Below are positions 5,988 through 7,935 of a DNA stretch of 7,935 nucleotides, in pieces. The stretch is from positions 1-7,935 of the forward strand of contig JACDAO010000020.1 in assembly GCA_013695405.1 (NCBI GenBank). Reading direction: 5' to 3'. The position numbers and the translations under genes are program-made. Origin of the DNA: Acidobacteriota bacterium. Lineage in GTDB: Bacteria > Acidobacteriota > Vicinamibacteria > Vicinamibacterales > Vicinamibacteraceae. A model generated the notes under the pieces. It saw only the letters and a list, made by a program, of their open reading frames with translations, was not told the DNA's origin and did not search any database. How positions within the stretch are numbered: position 1 is the first letter of the stretch; every line of letters starts with the position of its first letter.

Positions 5988-7184
5988 ATGCCTGCTCCTG
6001 TCACGTTCCTGCCCTCGCTGTTCCGGTCGTTCTGGATCGCCGGTTATGAATCGGCGTGTCACATCACCCGGTCGGGGATGCGGCTCGACATGCTGGCGGC
6101 CACCCAGCACGATCAGCAGATCGACGAGGACTACGCCAGGCTCGAGCCGATGCACATCGGCACGGTGCGCGACACGGTGCGCTGGCACCTCGTGGAGCCG
6201 ACGCCCGGCGAGTACGACTTCAGCTCGCTGGCGCCGTACCTCGAGGCCGCGCGCAGCCACGAGGTCGAGGTGATCTGGGATTTGCTGCACTACGGCGTGC
6301 CCGATCACGTCGACGTGTTCAGCACCGAGTTCGTCGATCGCTTCGCGCGTTTTGCGTCGGCGACCGCGCGCCACATCCGCGCGCATTCGGACGCCGCGCC
6401 GTTCTTCACGCCGATCAACGAGCTGTCGTTCCACTCGTGGGCGGCTGGCGAAGTCGGTTGGTTCCACCCGTTCGCACATGGGCAGGGCCCGACACTCAAA
6501 CGTCAGCTGGTGCGCGCCTGGATTGCCGCCGTCGACGCGATTCGTGGCGTCGATCCCAGATCTCGCTTCGTGTCGGTCGAGCCGCTGATTCACGTCGTAC
6601 CGCCACTCGGGCAGGCCGATCGGGATGGCCGCGCGGCCGCGTTGCGCGCGAGCCAGTTCGAGGCGTGGGACATGATCGCCGGGCGGCGCGATCCGGAACT
6701 CGGGGGCGCCGAGTCGTACCTCGACGTGATCGGCGTGAACTTCTACCACGACAACCAGTGGGAGGAGCCTGGTGGCGTTCGCCTGCACTGGCACGTGGCG
6801 CCACGCGACCCGCGCTGGATGCCGCTGAGCACATTGCTCCAGGAAGTCCATGGACGCTACCAGCGGCCGCTGATCATCGGCGAGACCAGCCACGTCGGCG
6901 TCGGCCGCGCGGCGTGGATCCGCGAGCTGACCAGCGAGGTGGTGCTGGCGCTGTCGCGCGGTGTTCCGCTGCAGGGCCTCTGCCTGTACCCGATCCTCGA
7001 CCGCTTCGAGTGGGACAACCCGTCCCACTGGCACAACAGCGGCTTGTGGGACGTCAGCCACGAAGCGGATGGCACCCTGCGCCGCGTGCTCAACCTGCCC
7101 TACGCCGAAGAGCTGAGGACATGTCAGCTGCGCCTGGCGGCCGCGGGCTGCGGCAGCGTCGAGCCCGCCAGCGCGACGGCGTAG
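5988..7184 (+). CDS. Clan GH-A glycoside hydrolase, beta-glucosidase-like (copy 2)
   Basis: 398 aa, same length as copy 1 and aligned with it without gaps. Catalytic residues are preserved: acid/base E145 in TPINELSF and probable nucleophile E299 in IIGETSHVG. Shared substrate-pocket blocks include RDTVRWHLVE (61-70), VIWDLLHYGVP (95-105), VEPLIHVVPP, NFYHDNQWE (251-259) and NPSHWHNSGLW (344-354). Differences that could alter specificity lie at 41-58, 106-115, 130-140, 160-170 and in the C-terminal tail; copy 2 also lacks several cysteines found in copy 1 (for example at 106, 139 and 162). ATG 5988 is chosen because it matches the start of copy 1 relative to FRSFW; the frame is open back to 5859 but that part shows no protein-like pattern. 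The 174-bp gap after copy 1 is long enough for its own promoter (TCGACT at 5978-5983 is a weak candidate), though co-transcription is also possible. Substrate unknown. Confidence 0.88.
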   Translation: MPAPVTFLPSLFRSFWIAGYESACHITRSGMRLDMLAATQHDQQIDEDYARLEPMHIGTVRDTVRWHLVEPTPGEYDFSSLAPYLEAARSHEVEVIWDLLHYGVPDHVDVFSTEFVDRFARFASATARHIRAHSDAAPFFTPINELSFHSWAAGEVGWFHPFAHGQGPTLKRQLVRAWIAAVDAIRGVDPRSRFVSVEPLIHVVPPLGQADRDGRAAALRASQFEAWDMIAGRRDPELGGAESYLDVIGVNFYHDNQWEEPGGVRLHWHVAPRDPRWMPLSTLLQEVHGRYQRPLIIGETSHVGVGRAAWIRELTSEVVLALSRGVPLQGLCLYPILDRFEWDNPSHWHNSGLWDVSHEADGTLRRVLNLPYAEELRTCQLRLAAAGCGSVEPASATA

Positions 7185-7196
7185 CAGGGCGCGAGC

Positions 7197-7565
7197 ATGC
7201 CCGTGGCCAGACGATCTCGCCTGAAGCAGCCGCCGGCGCCGCCGGTGCTACACCATCGGGTCTACGTCGTCCGCTTGCGCAACCCACTCGGTGACGGCCG
7301 CGACGGCTACTACGTCGGGATGACCGGGCTGACGCCAGAGGAGCGCTTCGACAACCACACGCGCGGCTACCGGTCGGCCAAGGTGGTGACCCGCTGTGGC
7401 GTGGCACTGGCGCCGGAGTGGTACGGGGACATCCCGCCGATGACATTTGCCGACGCGGCCCTGTGCGAGCCGACCCTGGCCGACGAACTGCGCGACCTCG
7501 GACACCTCGTGTTCGGCCCGACCAACCGTCCTGCACCCGGGCAGCGGGGCGGCAAGAAGCGCTGA
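7197..7565 (+). CDS. Small GIY-YIG nuclease-superfamily protein
   Basis: 122 aa. The GIY motif appears as VYV (22-24) in RVYVVRL, and the YIG motif as YVG (39-41) in GYYVGMTG. They are followed at the expected spacing by the conserved Arg (R50 in PEERFDNH), His54, and a Glu that could be the metal ligand (E91 in ALCEPTLADELRDLG), with N110 near the end. So the domain looks catalytically complete, although the first motif is degenerate. The tail is basic (GQRGGKKR) and could bind nucleic acid. Stand-alone GIY-YIG proteins of this size occur widely, in DNA repair and mobile introns, and often have no known role; no partner domain is present here. The ATG is 12 nt after the stop of hydrolase copy 2, with AGGG about 9 nt upstream as a possible ribosome binding site, so it may be read from the same transcript. 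No evidence ties it functionally to the hydrolases. Confidence 0.75.
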   Translation: MPVARRSRLKQPPAPPVLHHRVYVVRLRNPLGDGRDGYYVGMTGLTPEERFDNHTRGYRSAKVVTRCGVALAPEWYGDIPPMTFADAALCEPTLADELRDLGHLVFGPTNRPAPGQRGGKKR

Positions 7566-7576
7566 GTGCGTGCGCC

Positions 7577-7935
7577 TCAGGTCTGCTCGAGCCAGCCGAT
7601 CAGGTCGGCCATCACTTCGTCACGGTTGATCTCGTTGAGCAGCTCGTGCCGGGCGCCGGGGTAGAGCCGCATACTGACCCGCGTCAAGCTCGCCGCCTGC
7701 AGGCTGGTGAGCAGCCGTTGCAGGCCGCGCCCGTTCTCACCGACCGGGTCGCAGCTGCCGGCAATCAGGTGGATCGGCAGCGCCTTCGGCATCCGTTGCA
7801 GCAGGCTCGCACTACCGAGCGTGGCCTTGCCATCCAGCAAATCGACCCACGCCTGCGTGGTCAGCGGCGTGTTGCACAGCGGGTCGGCGATGTACGCGTC
7901 GACCTCGGCAGCGTCGCGCGTGAGCCAGTCGAGAC
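7577..7935 (-). CDS. Alpha/beta hydrolase, lysophospholipase/monoacylglycerol-lipase type (C-terminal part)
   Basis: The last 118 residues of a gene that begins beyond the right edge. The frame is open to position 7935, and the first complete residues read LDWLTRDAAEVDAYIADPLC, typical of the lid/cap end of serine aminopeptidase S33 (Hydrolase_4) family lipases. The catalytic Asp lies in LIAGSCDPVGENG, and the catalytic His in YPGARHELLNEINRDEV, which is the family's characteristic ending. The nucleophile Ser (GHSMGG) would be upstream, outside the window. Members hydrolyse monoglycerides or lysophospholipids. The gene converges on the GIY-YIG gene with 11 bp between the two stops and no visible terminator hairpin. 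Confidence 0.9.
   Translation of the reverse strand, partial: LDWLTRDAAEVDAYIADPLCNTPLTTQAWVDLLDGKATLGSASLLQRMPKALPIHLIAGSCDPVGENGRGLQRLLTSLQAASLTRVSMRLYPGARHELLNEINRDEVMADLIGWLEQT

Larger units (their letters stand above)
4617..7184 (+). repeat. Tandem gene duplication, offset 1371 bp
   Basis: The two glycoside hydrolase genes (4617-5813 and 5988-7184) align from start to stop without a single gap. A residue-by-residue hand count gave about 245 identities in 398 (about 62%). At DNA level the longest exact run I found is 46 bp (5349-5394 and 6720-6765), coding for the VIGVNFYHDNQWE region. Divergence is concentrated in the first 10 and last 20 residues and in the 120-140 loop. Confidence 0.95.

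Noticed and set aside
5982..7061. Minus-strand open frame (359 codons), with a similar shadow opposite copy 1 at 5016-5768
   Set aside because: Both are mirror images of the hydrolase reading frames, and their resemblance to each other is explained by the tandem duplication.
1..7935. CRISPR array, tRNA/rRNA genes, insertion sequence or phage genes
   Set aside because: No regularly spaced repeats, no tRNA-like cloverleaf or rRNA segments recognised, and no transposase or integrase motifs in any frame inspected.

Overview
The window is GC-rich (clearly above 60% by eye) and gene-dense, with gene junctions that often overlap by the four bases ATGA. It reads as a free-living Gram-negative-type bacterium. 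A vestigial outer-membrane-receptor tail of a kind I associate with Acidobacteriota, and a radical SAM protein of a type I associate with Acidobacteriota and Planctomycetota, make a Vicinamibacteria-like acidobacterium my best guess. That is inference, not proof.

Layout. (1) Positions 1-1591, minus strand: a glutaminase-less asparagine-synthetase-like protein, followed through an ATGA overlap by a radical SAM protein that runs off the left edge. (2) Positions 1592-1740: a short divergent promoter region. (3) Positions 1741-4333, plus strand: a complete three-gene ABC importer of the nitrate/sulfonate/taurine type (permease, ATPase, membrane-anchored substrate-binding protein), each junction an ATGA overlap. 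(4) Positions 4334-4616: an intergenic stretch holding what looks like the last dozen codons of a lost TonB-dependent receptor (minus strand) and a perfect 10-bp hairpin. (5) Positions 4617-7184, plus strand: two tandem, equal-length (398 aa) paralogous clan GH-A glycoside hydrolases annotated in other genomes as 'beta-glucosidase', both with the catalytic glutamates retained. (6) Positions 7197-7565, plus strand: a small GIY-YIG nuclease-like protein. (7) Positions 7577-7935, minus strand: the C-terminal part of a monoacylglycerol-lipase-like alpha/beta hydrolase, convergent with the previous gene.

How the genes work together. The three importer genes almost certainly act together, but the substrate cannot be read from sequence. 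The asparagine-synthetase-like/radical SAM pair is translationally coupled and is the best candidate for an uncharacterised two-enzyme modification pathway; its substrate is unknown. The paired hydrolases probably arose by tandem duplication and may have diverged in specificity. I see no RNA genes, CRISPR arrays, insertion sequences or phage genes.
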